NCBI GenBank assembly: GCA_021828085.1 | Contig: JAKATE010000091.1 | Span: 1-7,720 of the forward strand | From: Thermoplasmata archaeon | GTDB taxonomy: Archaea > Thermoplasmatota > Thermoplasmata > Lutacidiplasmatales > UBA184 | Length of the DNA stretch: 7,720 nt | Reading direction: 5' to 3' | Shown: piece by piece, positions 1 through 7,157 of the stretch | How positions within the stretch are numbered: position 1 is the first letter of the stretch | Layout: every line of letters starts with the position of its first letter | The notes under the pieces: generated by a model | Seen by the model: the letters and a program-made list of their open reading frames with translations, nothing else | Told to the model about the DNA's origin: nothing | The model's database searches: none | Made by a program: the position numbers and the translations under genes

Positions 1-363
1 GGGGAGATGGGGCAGAAGCTCCCCCCGGCCACCCGGGAGGAGGCCATCCGGCGCCGGGACGAGCTGGCCGTGGCCCCCCTGGGGATCCCGCTGCTCGCCG
101 GACCGGGCTCGATCGCCACGGTCATGGTCTACGTGGGGAACAGCGGGGGGGCGATCTCCGACCTCCTCGGGATCTTCCTGGCGGTGGCGGTCGTCGCGGC
201 GAGCAGCTACTTCATCCTTCGCTTCGGCCAGGGCCTCTTCCGCTACCTGGGCCGTGTGGGGATCACGGCGATCACCCGTATCCTCGGCCTGTTGCTCGCC
301 GCCCTTGCGGTCCAGTTCGTCATCAATGGGATCCTGGGGGTCGTGGGGACGATCCCCCACTGA
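1..363 (+). CDS. MarC family integral membrane protein, C-terminal part (5' end outside window)
   Basis: The reading frame is open from base 1 and ends at TGA 361-363. An in-frame ATG lies at 7, but MarC (UPF0056) proteins are about 200 residues with six membrane segments and only about 120 residues are visible, so the true start is upstream of the window. Recognition rests on the family's central segment, a charged stretch followed by A-V-A-P-L-G-I-P-L-L-A-G-P-G-S-I-A-T-V. After it come three hydrophobic stretches, roughly at codons for 33-65, 57-80 and 93-115 of the visible part, ending in A-V-Q-F-V-I-N-G-I. MarC proteins are inner-membrane proteins of unsettled function; the old link to multiple antibiotic resistance is not supported for the family generally. 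The last 41 bases overlap the end of coaBC on the opposite strand. Confidence 0.88.
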   Translation, partial: GEMGQKLPPATREEAIRRRDELAVAPLGIPLLAGPGSIATVMVYVGNSGGAISDLLGIFLAVAVVAASSYFILRFGQGLFRYLGRVGITAITRILGLLLAALAVQFVINGILGVVGTIPH

Positions 364-1591
364 CCGGGGCCGACAGGTCCCCCGCCAGGTCGTCCAGGAC
401 CCTCCCGGCGACCTCCGCTTTGCGCCCCGTGTACCGGTGGGGCTTGCCCCGGGCCCGCACCAGGTAGACCTCGGTCTCCTCCCCGCCCATCCCGCGGGGG
501 CCGTTGGCGACCACGGCGTCCAAGGAGTTGCGCTGGAGGAACTCCCGGGCCCGGTGGACCAGGGCCTCGGGGGAACTCTCCGACTCGAGCTTGAAACCGA
601 TGAGCAGCACGGGAGAGGGGAAGCTCCGTCGCAGGCGGGGGAGGAACTTCTCTTGGCGGGTCAGGGTGAGGGTGAGCCGGGGATTCTCCTCCGAGCGGAT
701 CTTGCCGGCGACCGGCTCGAGCGCGTAGTCGGAGAGCGCGGCCGGAACGAAGACCGCCGAAAGACCGGCGGGGGGCTGCCGGTCCAGGATCCCCTCCAGG
801 TCGCGGACCGAGCGGAAGGGGATGGGCGAGGGCAGGTACTTCGGCCACTCCTGACGGGTTTGGCCAATCCAGGGGACCACCTCCGCCCCCCGGTAGTAGG
901 CCTGGGCCGCGAGCTCCGTGGCGAGGCGTCCCGAGCTCGCGTTCGTGAGGTAGCGGACCTCGTCGACCGCCTCCGCCGCGGCGCCCCCCACGATGAGGAC
1001 CTTCCTCCCTCCCCACGGGCCGCGCCCGAGCCGGTGCAGGACATGGGCCGCGATCGCCTCCGGGCCGGCAAGCTTGGACTCCCCCTCCTCGAGGACCGGA
1101 GGGATGATCCCGACGCCGTGCGTGCGCAGGCGCTCCAGGTTCTCCACGACGAACGGGTTACGGGACATGTCCTCGTGCATCGCGGGGGCGACGAGGACCG
1201 GGACGCCATTGCCGAGCGCCACGGAGGCGCACGTGGTCACCGGGGTGTCATCGATCCCATGGGCGATCTTCCCGAGAGTGTTGGCCGTGGCCGGGGCCAG
1301 GAGAAGAAGATCGGCCTGGCCGGGGCCGGGACCGAGGAAACGGACGTGCTCCACATCCCCCGTGATCTCGGTCACCGGTGGGTGGCCCAGCGCGAAGCGG
1401 ACCGCTTCCGCAGTGATGAGCCGAAGGGCATCGGGGCTCATGACACACTCCAGGCTGGCCCCGTGCCGGAGGAGCTCGCGCAGGATCCGGGGGACCTCCA
1501 CTGCGGCGATGGAGCCGGAGACCCCGACGACGATCCGTCGTCCCTCCAGGAGATGGGAGCGCCGACCCCGGATCGCCTCGCTGGGGTGCAT
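323..1591 (-). CDS. coaBC: Bifunctional phosphopantothenoylcysteine decarboxylase / phosphopantothenate-cysteine ligase (CoaBC, Dfp)
   Basis: This 422-residue cytoplasmic flavoprotein would join cysteine to 4'-phosphopantothenate and decarboxylate the product to 4'-phosphopantetheine in coenzyme A synthesis. Residues 1-190 are the FMN-dependent CoaC half. They show G-V-S-G-S-I-A-A (23-30), the expected active-site His at E81-H82-V, A-P-A-T-A-N-T (99-105) and P-A-M-H-E-D-M (136-142), where bacterial enzymes have Asn instead of His139. Residues about 196-405 are the CoaB half: V-G-G-A-A-A-E-A-V-D-E-V-R (201-213), T-N-A-S-S-G (216-221), A-A-L-S-D-Y (284-289), K297-I-R and G-F-K-L-E (332-336). 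The frame extends to an ATG at 1639, but I chose ATG 1591. The extra 16 residues are not family-like, and a TATA-like box centred about 25 bases upstream of 1591 would give a leaderless mRNA starting at this codon. The 3' end overlaps the MarC gene by 41 bases in convergent orientation. The C-terminal tail past residue 405 (S/P/G-rich) looks non-conserved. Confidence 0.93.
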   Translation of the reverse strand: MHPSEAIRGRRSHLLEGRRIVVGVSGSIAAVEVPRILRELLRHGASLECVMSPDALRLITAEAVRFALGHPPVTEITGDVEHVRFLGPGPGQADLLLLAPATANTLGKIAHGIDDTPVTTCASVALGNGVPVLVAPAMHEDMSRNPFVVENLERLRTHGVGIIPPVLEEGESKLAGPEAIAAHVLHRLGRGPWGGRKVLIVGGAAAEAVDEVRYLTNASSGRLATELAAQAYYRGAEVVPWIGQTRQEWPKYLPSPIPFRSVRDLEGILDRQPPAGLSAVFVPAALSDYALEPVAGKIRSEENPRLTLTLTRQEKFLPRLRRSFPSPVLLIGFKLESESSPEALVHRAREFLQRNSLDAVVANGPRGMGGEETEVYLVRARGKPHRYTGRKAEVAGRVLDDLAGDLSAPVSGGSSPRPPGSH

Positions 1592-1612
1592 GCCGAAAGC
1601 AGCCGGGGGAAC

Positions 1613-1620
1613 GTATTTAG
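1613..1620 (-). promoter_or_regulatory. TATA-box-like element of coaBC
   Basis: On the minus strand this reads CTAAATAC, an AT-rich island in very GC-rich surroundings, with a purine-rich GGGAGC just upstream that could act as a BRE. Its centre is about 25 bases from ATG 1591, the archaeal TATA-to-start-site distance. Transcription would therefore begin at or next to the start codon (leaderless mRNA). No Shine-Dalgarno sequence is needed and none is obvious. The promoter activity itself is inferred. Confidence 0.65.
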
Positions 1621-1641
1621 GCTCCCCCGGGCCGCCCAAGC

Positions 1642-1648
1642 GTTATCC
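1642..1648 (+). promoter_or_regulatory. Weak TATA-like element before the HAD gene
   Basis: GTTATCC is the only A/T-containing stretch between the coaBC promoter and the HAD start. It lies about 28 bases before GTG 1674, which fits a leaderless or nearly leaderless start. The match to an archaeal TATA box is poor. The G-rich GGGGGTGG at 1661-1668, ending five bases before GTG 1674, could instead act as a ribosome binding site. Confidence 0.3.
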
Positions 1649-1673
1649 TCGGCGCGAGCTGGGGGTGGGAACG

Positions 1674-2372
1674 GTGCCGGACGCCAAGGAACCTGCGGGG
1701 CTCGTGGTCTTCGACCTCGATGGGACCCTGTTCGACGACATGCTCGCCGTCTCCCGCGTGGCGGCGAGGATCTTCCACGAGGCGTTCGGGACTCCCCTTC
1801 CGAAGGGGGCCCTCGACTATCTCCGGACCACCGGCATCCCCTTCGAGCTCCAGGTGGCCGAGCTCTACCCGGAGGCCACGCCCTTCGAGCAGCAGACCGC
1901 GAGCCGGAAGTTCCACGAGGCGAAGGTGACCGACGCCTACGCCCAGGCGAAGCTCTTCCCGGAGGTCCCCCGCCTGCTCAAGCAGCTCGACCGCTCGGGT
2001 TACCGGCTCGTCGTCTCGACCGGGGGGGAGAAGGAGATGGCCGAGCTCCTCCTGGAGCGGGAGGGGGTGGGGTTCCTCTTCGAACAGGTGCTCGGGGCCG
2101 CTCAGGGGACCAAGGACGAGCATCTGAGGATCTACCGGCAGCGCTGGCCGGGATCAGCGACGGCGCTGGTGGGGGATTCCCGGCAGGACCTGGAGCTCGC
2201 CCGGAAGGTACCGGAGGTGGTCCCCTTCGCTCGCGCGACCCGACTTCCCGGCTGGGAGGTGACCCCCGAGGAGCTTCGCCGCTGGGGGGCCGTCTGGGCG
2301 GACTACTCGCTCGAGCAGCTTCCCGAAGCGCTCGGGCGCTTCCTGCGCCCCGCCGGGAACCGCCGGGCCTGA
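1674..2372 (+). CDS. HAD-superfamily hydrolase (phosphoglycolate-phosphatase-like)
   Basis: This 232-residue soluble protein carries all four HAD motifs. Motif I is F-D-L-D-G-T with nucleophile D14 and acid/base D16. Motif II is V-V-S-T with S115. Motif III is K147 in G-T-K-D-E. Motif IV is V-G-D-S-R-Q-D with D168 and D172 for magnesium. A helical cap of about 85 residues sits between motifs I and II, as in subfamily I phosphatases such as phosphoglycolate phosphatase and pyrophosphatase PpaX. The substrate cannot be told from sequence. The start is GTG 1674, placing motif I 13 residues in, which is usual; GTG 1665 is an in-frame alternative adding three residues. The frame stays open far upstream to 993, but that part is the shadow of coaBC. 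The gene is transcribed divergently from coaBC across an 82-bp gap and converges on the peptidase gene with 74 bp between stop codons; that gap has no T-run or obvious terminator. Confidence 0.88.
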   Translation: MPDAKEPAGLVVFDLDGTLFDDMLAVSRVAARIFHEAFGTPLPKGALDYLRTTGIPFELQVAELYPEATPFEQQTASRKFHEAKVTDAYAQAKLFPEVPRLLKQLDRSGYRLVVSTGGEKEMAELLLEREGVGFLFEQVLGAAQGTKDEHLRIYRQRWPGSATALVGDSRQDLELARKVPEVVPFARATRLPGWEVTPEELRRWGAVWADYSLEQLPEALGRFLRPAGNRRA

Positions 2373-2446
2373 AGCCGCCCCCGGAAGGACCCAACGGTGC
2401 CCACGGGGTCCGAGGGCGGGGATTCCGTCGGCCCCCCCGAGCGCCC

Positions 2447-5400
2447 TCACTTGCGCCGGTGGCGCCGGAAGAGGAGGGCGGCGGCCAGTAGGACGACGGC
2501 CGCGGCGATGCCCACCCAGAGGAGCGGGTCGCCGAGCCCTCCCGGCAGCGGGTTCGTGTTGTGGGTCGGGGTGGGGCCGGTGGAGTTCTGCTGGAAGTTG
2601 ATCATCACCGTCTGGGGCTGACCGTTCACCACCAGGGCGCCCTGGGAGGGCGTGGCGGTCTCCCCTTTCGGCGCTTGGACCGAGTAGCTGTAGCTGCCGT
2701 TCGAAAGCTCCACGGCCAGCGTCCCGTTGGTGCTCGAGGCGCTCCCGGGGGCTCCCAGGTCAACGGACCAGTTCTCTCCGATCGGGAGCCCGACCGCTTC
2801 GAAGGTCAGGCGGTACTCGACGAGGGAGAACGACAGGGCGACCGAGACCGCGCTCCCGGTCACGGAGAGGGTGGAGTGGGCGGGCCGGGGCTGCCAGAGC
2901 GAATTCACCGAGAGTACTTGGTACGCGTAGGTTCCATTGGTGAGCCCCACGGACACCGTCCCGTTGGGCGCCTCCAGGAGCGTGGAAGAGCCGATTTGGA
3001 CCTCCCAGGGGTACGGATCAGAGACGGTCGCGGAGCGGAAGACGACCGAGAAGTCGACCGGGACGAAGGTGAAGGAGACCGTCCGGTTGGCCCCGGTCAC
3101 CTCCAGGGCGCCCGCGGCGGACTGGGGCTTCCAGGTGGGGTCCAGGGACCGGAGCTCGTAGGTGTAGCTCCCGTTGTCCAGCAGGAGCGTGAGACCCGGG
3201 GAGCTCACCGTGTAGCTCGTCCCGGAGAGGTTGAGGGCCCACTCGGCCGGTCCGACCCCCGCGGACTCGAGGAAGGCGACAGAGTACGTCACCTCGACAA
3301 AGACCACCCGGACGCTCTGGTTCTGTCCTGAGACCGTCACGGTGAGGGTGGCGGGGGAGGCGCGGTAGTCCCGGTCCTGGCTCGCCGCGGTGAAGGTGTA
3401 GCTTCCGTTCGAGAGGCTCTCTGTGATGCTCGGCCCGGGAACGACGAGCCCCGTCGCTCCGCTCTGGTTGAGGTACCAACCCACCGAACCGGGGAGTCCC
3501 GTTTCGGTGAAATCCACCGAGTACTCCACCCCCACGAACCCGACCGTGACGGTCTGGTTCGCCCCGGCCACGGTCACCGAGCCCGTCCGGGGGGACGGCC
3601 GGTAGAGCGGCGATCCCGAGGCGAGCGTGTAGGAGTAGCTGCCGTTCGCCAGGGAGACCCCCACGGCCGAGGTCGAGGAGGGGTAGGTCCCCACCCCGTT
3701 GACATCCACCGACCAGGAGGGAGGCTGGACCGTGCCCGAGAGCGAGAAGGTGACCGTGTAGTTCTCCGGCGCGAAATGGACCTTCAGGGTGAGCGGGCTC
3801 CCCTGCACGTCCACCGAGCCGGTTCCGGGGGACGGGAGGAGCCCTTTCGAGGGGTAGACCTGGTAGGCGTACGTCCCGTTGAGCAAAGAGAAGAGCAGGG
3901 AGGAGGTGGAAGAGGAGAGGGTCGTCGATCCCACCCGCGCGGACCACGTCTGGGAGGAGGCGAGGCCGAACTCCTCCACCGTCAACGCCACCTCGAAGGG
4001 GGCGAAGGTGATGGGTTCGGAGAGCGAGCTCCCCGAGACGCTCAGGGTTCCGTCCCCCGGGGAGGGGGAGTAGAGGTCCGCAGCGCTCGATACGGTGAAG
4101 CTGTAGAGGCCGGTGGTGAGGAGCAGCACCTCCGTGGTGGAGGTGCTCTTGAAGGAGCCGACGCCGGTCACGTTGACCCACCAGGGATCTCCTGTGGGGA
4201 GCCCGGTCTCGGAGAAGGTCACGACCGAGAGCCCTGTATGGGGCTCGTATCCCACGACCCCCTGCAGGTCCGCACCGTTCTGGTAGGAGGCGCTCCACGC
4301 GCCTCCCGTCTGGGAGGTCCAGGTCAGGTTGGAGGCGGATTCGCCTGTCTCATCGATGTTGTAGCTGTAGCTTTCCGAGGCCGCGAGCTCGAAGGTGGCG
4401 GACCCGAAGGGGCGAACCTCCGGGGTGACGGTCCCCGAGGTGGGGGCCAGGAAGTTGCCGATGCCCAGGGAAGGCCCTCCCACGAGCCCGAACTGAGGGG
4501 AGAGCCCGCCGGGGGTCGGGTTCCCGGGGAAGGGCCCGTTGGAGAAGTTCTGCCCCTCCCAGCTGTAGTTCTCGTAGAGTGCCCCCATGATGTAGGCGGC
4601 TCCCGGCACCGGTAGGCTCACCGAGTGGCTGCCCACGGAGAAATCGACGGTGGGGGTCCCCGACGTGGTGAGATTGGAGTAGACGTCGAACTGCTGGGGG
4701 AGCTGGACGAGCGTGGGGGAAGGGAAGTTGTACGCGTACACCGTGTCCGACGGATAGAGACCGTAGAACGGGAAGACCACCCAACCGGAGAAGGTCATGT
4801 CCCATCCGCCCGTCACGTTGGTGATGTAAACGACGTTCTGGACCCAGTAGATCGGCGCTCCCAGGCTGTCGGCCAGGAAGAAGTTCTGCTGGAGGGAGGC
4901 GTTGAACTGCGTATTGACGCCGCCTCCCGCGTACCCGGGGAAGGTGGAGGTCACGTCGAGGGCGTTCAGCGAGAGGAGATCCGCGACGCCCGAGAGGCGC
5001 CCGTAGACCCCCTGGGTCTTCGTGGTGAGCTCGTAGAGGGTGAAGTTCGCCGCGTCGATGGTCCCCCAGCCGGTGACCAGGCTGTAACCCCAGTGCGCGA
5101 AATCCACGAAATTTCGGCCCTGGTCCACGGGGAGGAACGGGAGAGCGGGGAGGGAGGAATTGTACGTCCCGGTGAGATCGTAGCCGGTCGTCGCAGTGTA
5201 GGTGAGCGCGGCGAACTGCTGATTGCCCAGCGGGTAGACGATCGGGTCGAGGAATCCCAGGTTCCCCTGGCCCGCCGCCCCCAGGACATGGTCGATCTCC
5301 GCGACGATCCCGGCGGTCAGGGGAGAGGCTACGCTAGTTCCTCCCACAGGGAAGAAGTAGCCCCCATCCGTGGCATTGACCGCTCGATACTGGTAACCGT

Positions 5401-7084
5401 CTTCTGTGATGGTCATGAGCGTGTTGTTGGCCACCGCGGCGATGTCCGGGACCCCGCGCCCCGCCCCGTTGATCCACTGGTTCGCCGAGGTGGAGCTCTG
5501 CCAGCTCGGTTCGGGGAAGACCGAGCTGATCCCGCCCGAGCTTCCCGCGGGGCCTCCGTCCCCGGTGTCCTGGGAGGAGATGTTCCAGACCGTGTCCGAG
5601 GTCAGGTGGAGACCCGCGTCCATCTGGACCGTGGTGCCTCCCACGGCGACGTCCCCGAAGGTGTTGTAGGCCATGCTCGAGGGGAACTCTGTGCTGGACC
5701 CGACCCACTTCGAGCTGGAGGGATTGTCCGCGGCGTCCCCGGAGGAGGCGAGGACGGTGATCCCTCGCGCCTGCGCCTGCTCGAGGCTGCTGTACCAGGA
5801 GCTGTCGTTGTGGTCCCCTGCGCCCCAGGAGTTCGAGATGGCATTCACCTTGAGCAGGCCACTGTCGTTGGAGGGGGGGCTCAAGACCGTGGCGAAGGCC
5901 TCGTCGAGGTAGACACTGCTGCTGGACGGCCCGTAGACATTGTAGATGGTAGCGCCGGGGGCCGAAGAACCGACCATCTCGAGGTCTAGGGTGTTCTCGA
6001 CGTTCGCACCGGTGGAATCCCAGGAGGCGAGGTTCCCGGGATAGGGGGCACCCCCCACGGGCACCGGCACGACCACGGAGTGGGGCTCACTGGGGGAGGA
6101 AGGGAGCGTCTCGTTGTAGAACTGATAGACGTCGTTGGGTACGAAGGGTCCCACCGACTCCCCGGTGGTGAGCGGCCCATAGGGGGTGTTGATGTTGGGA
6201 CCCTCATAGAACCCGGACCAGAGGATGGTGGCGACCACCGCGTTGCGGGGATAGCCGGCGTTCTGGAACAGTCCGAGCTCCCCGTAGGCGACCTGGAAGT
6301 CCGGGGCATACTCCAACTGGGCCGACCCGTAGCTGGCGGGGGCCAGATACCCGGCCGTCTGCGCGCCGCTGGACGGGGGGCTCTTCGGCGGTGGAGCATG
6401 GAGGGGGGCGGAAGAGGAGGAAAGAAGGTGGGCAGAGAGAAGCGGGTCGGTGTCGAGCCCGTCTATCCCTGCGACCAGAGCAGCGATCCGGGCGGGAAGC
6501 TCGGGAGTGGCGAGGGGGGCGACGAAACGGGTACCCCCCCGCTGATAGTCGCCGAAGCTCGTGTGGAAGAGGCCCTCGAGGGAGGCGAGGGAAGCCTCGA
6601 ACCCCAGGGACGTCCGGTCCGAGAAGGTGCTGAGCTTCTGCGCTCCCCCGGCTTCCAGATAGGACTCGAGGAGCGAGTACTCGGCCGGCGAAGGGGAGTA
6701 GCTCGCGTCGAACTGGGAAGCGGTCAGGTAATGGTGGTACTCCGGGGACTGGGGGTCGACCAGGAGGCGAAGGAACTGCGAGAGCTCCGAGGAGTTCTGG
6801 TACGGTAAGGTCACCAGGACGGAGAGCTCCTGGGAGGAGTTGACCGCCGTAGAGAGGAGAGGGGCCGGAGGAAGGGAGGCGGGGAGCGCGCTCCCCACGC
6901 TCACCAGGGGTCCGAGATCGGAGGAGGGGAGGGGCGATCCGGCGATGGACGGGGCTCCCGTCCCGGAGGCCTGCGCCGCGACCCCCATCGAGGAGACGAC
7001 CAGGAGGACGAGGAGGAGCAGAGGGAGCGCGGGACCGCCCATGCGCCGGCCCGGAAGGCCGACGCTCCTCGGATTGATGCGCAT
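2447..7084 (-). CDS. Secreted, membrane-anchored S53 (sedolisin/kumamolisin) peptidase with thermopsin-like region and seven C-terminal repeats
   Basis: This 1545-residue protein should be an acid-active surface endopeptidase. Residues 1-40 are a signal peptide (R13-R14, hydrophobic core 19-32, likely cleavage after A-Q-A39). Residues 83-213 match the pro-kumamolisin activation domain, including P-E-Y-H-H-Y-L-T. Residues 255-685 are the S53 catalytic domain: Glu363 and Asp367 in E-N-T-L-D, oxyanion Asp450 in S-S-G-D, and nucleophile Ser584 in G-G-T-S-V-A-S-P. A calcium-site segment begins at Asp636 (Y-D-L-T-G) and ends at T-G-W-G (671-674). Residues 692-945 resemble thermopsin (A5). Residues 952-1500 are seven repeats. 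After a T/P/G-rich linker, a transmembrane helix at about 1521-1539 ends in R-R-H-R-R-K, a C-terminal anchor. There are no cysteines, about 11 lysines, and many N-x-S/T sequons, which suits an acid-exposed glycosylated surface protein. An in-frame TAA directly precedes ATG 7084, so no start lies upstream of it. A GGAG at 7100-7097 sits 12 bases before the ATG, a rather long spacing. Sedolisins are usually 350-600 residues; the extra length is the C-terminal extension. Confidence 0.93.
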   Translation of the reverse strand: MRINPRSVGLPGRRMGGPALPLLLLVLLVVSSMGVAAQASGTGAPSIAGSPLPSSDLGPLVSVGSALPASLPPAPLLSTAVNSSQELSVLVTLPYQNSSELSQFLRLLVDPQSPEYHHYLTASQFDASYSPSPAEYSLLESYLEAGGAQKLSTFSDRTSLGFEASLASLEGLFHTSFGDYQRGGTRFVAPLATPELPARIAALVAGIDGLDTDPLLSAHLLSSSSAPLHAPPPKSPPSSGAQTAGYLAPASYGSAQLEYAPDFQVAYGELGLFQNAGYPRNAVVATILWSGFYEGPNINTPYGPLTTGESVGPFVPNDVYQFYNETLPSSPSEPHSVVVPVPVGGAPYPGNLASWDSTGANVENTLDLEMVGSSAPGATIYNVYGPSSSSVYLDEAFATVLSPPSNDSGLLKVNAISNSWGAGDHNDSSWYSSLEQAQARGITVLASSGDAADNPSSSKWVGSSTEFPSSMAYNTFGDVAVGGTTVQMDAGLHLTSDTVWNISSQDTGDGGPAGSSGGISSVFPEPSWQSSTSANQWINGAGRGVPDIAAVANNTLMTITEDGYQYRAVNATDGGYFFPVGGTSVASPLTAGIVAEIDHVLGAAGQGNLGFLDPIVYPLGNQQFAALTYTATTGYDLTGTYNSSLPALPFLPVDQGRNFVDFAHWGYSLVTGWGTIDAANFTLYELTTKTQGVYGRLSGVADLLSLNALDVTSTFPGYAGGGVNTQFNASLQQNFFLADSLGAPIYWVQNVVYITNVTGGWDMTFSGWVVFPFYGLYPSDTVYAYNFPSPTLVQLPQQFDVYSNLTTSGTPTVDFSVGSHSVSLPVPGAAYIMGALYENYSWEGQNFSNGPFPGNPTPGGLSPQFGLVGGPSLGIGNFLAPTSGTVTPEVRPFGSATFELAASESYSYNIDETGESASNLTWTSQTGGAWSASYQNGADLQGVVGYEPHTGLSVVTFSETGLPTGDPWWVNVTGVGSFKSTSTTEVLLLTTGLYSFTVSSAADLYSPSPGDGTLSVSGSSLSEPITFAPFEVALTVEEFGLASSQTWSARVGSTTLSSSTSSLLFSLLNGTYAYQVYPSKGLLPSPGTGSVDVQGSPLTLKVHFAPENYTVTFSLSGTVQPPSWSVDVNGVGTYPSSTSAVGVSLANGSYSYTLASGSPLYRPSPRTGSVTVAGANQTVTVGFVGVEYSVDFTETGLPGSVGWYLNQSGATGLVVPGPSITESLSNGSYTFTAASQDRDYRASPATLTVTVSGQNQSVRVVFVEVTYSVAFLESAGVGPAEWALNLSGTSYTVSSPGLTLLLDNGSYTYELRSLDPTWKPQSAAGALEVTGANRTVSFTFVPVDFSVVFRSATVSDPYPWEVQIGSSTLLEAPNGTVSVGLTNGTYAYQVLSVNSLWQPRPAHSTLSVTGSAVSVALSFSLVEYRLTFEAVGLPIGENWSVDLGAPGSASSTNGTLAVELSNGSYSYSVQAPKGETATPSQGALVVNGQPQTVMINFQQNSTGPTPTHNTNPLPGGLGDPLLWVGIAAAVVLLAAALLFRRHRRK
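2585..4231 (-). repeat. Seven tandem 77-79-residue protein repeats (surface stalk of the S53 protein)
   Basis: The repeats cover residues 952-1030, 1031-1107, 1108-1186, 1187-1265, 1266-1343, 1344-1422 and 1423-1500. Each begins with a beta strand of the type x-Y/F-S-V-x-F. Most then have E-T-G-L-P-like residues and a conserved Trp about 16-18 residues in, and most then have N-G-S/T-Y-x-Y, then a P-S-P-like turn, x-G-x-x-x-V-x-G, and a closing strand ending in F. Six of seven carry the sequon N-G-S/T-Y at the same place (N1069, N1147, N1226, N1304, N1383, N1462). Repeat 1 has T-G-L-Y instead. The repeats are diverged, so this is protein-level rather than near-identical DNA repetition. They look like immunoglobulin-like or carboxypeptidase-regulatory-like beta sandwiches of the sort seen in Thermoplasmata surface proteins. 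The likely role is a glycosylated spacer that holds the protease away from the membrane. Confidence 0.85.
4250..5011 (-). other. Thermopsin-like (peptidase A5 family) region inside the S53 protein
   Basis: Residues 692-945 follow the S53 domain directly. They resemble thermopsin, an archaeal extracellular acid protease first known from Sulfolobus. The features I recognise are G-V-Y-G-R-L-S-G (692-699), then a polar stretch leading to S-L-Q-Q-N (730-734) and Y-W-V-Q-N-V (746-751), followed by a beta-rich part. It closes with P-Q-F-G-L-V-G-G-P (863-871) and a terminal E-T-G-E-S-A-S-N-L-T-W (912-922). The thermopsin N-terminal segment that contains P-A-P-x-G-I appears to be missing. Whether this part is catalytic is unknown, since the catalytic residues of thermopsin are not firmly established. 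The call is from remembered family patterns, without an alignment. Confidence 0.6.
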
Positions 7085-7121
7085 TTATCCGTAATTCTCC
7101 ATAGGCTAAGTCAACGTCTTC

Positions 7122-7130
7122 GGATTTAAG
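7122..7130 (-). promoter_or_regulatory. TATA-box-like element of the S53 peptidase gene
   Basis: On the minus strand this reads CTTAAATCC. Placing the start site about 25 bases downstream gives transcription from about 7100-7102 and a 5' leader of about 17 bases that begins near GGAG (7100-7097). The stretch 7081-7130 is visibly richer in A/T than everything around it, as expected for an archaeal promoter. An in-frame ATG at 7102 leads to a stop after five codons (M-E-N-Y-G), so it is not the start of this protein. Confidence 0.55.
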
Positions 7131-7157
7131 ACATTGGGTGGTAGGTTGACCTTGAGC

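Noticed and set aside
993..1673. Upstream extension of the HAD reading frame
   Set aside because: It lies opposite coaBC and reads as a low-complexity Arg/Ser/Pro-rich sequence. The HAD fold starts at residue 10 or so after GTG 1674, and the divergent promoter lies in between.
254..2491. Long plus-strand open frame of 745 codons
   Set aside because: It is antisense to coaBC and out of frame with the HAD gene. Its product is Arg/Gly/Pro-rich with no family features, as expected for a shadow frame in GC-rich DNA.
2585..4231. DNA-level tandem repeat or CRISPR-like array in the 3' part of the peptidase gene
   Set aside because: The periodicity of about 235 bases comes from protein repeats. The nucleotide sequences of the units are diverged, in frame throughout, and have no identical direct repeats with spacers.
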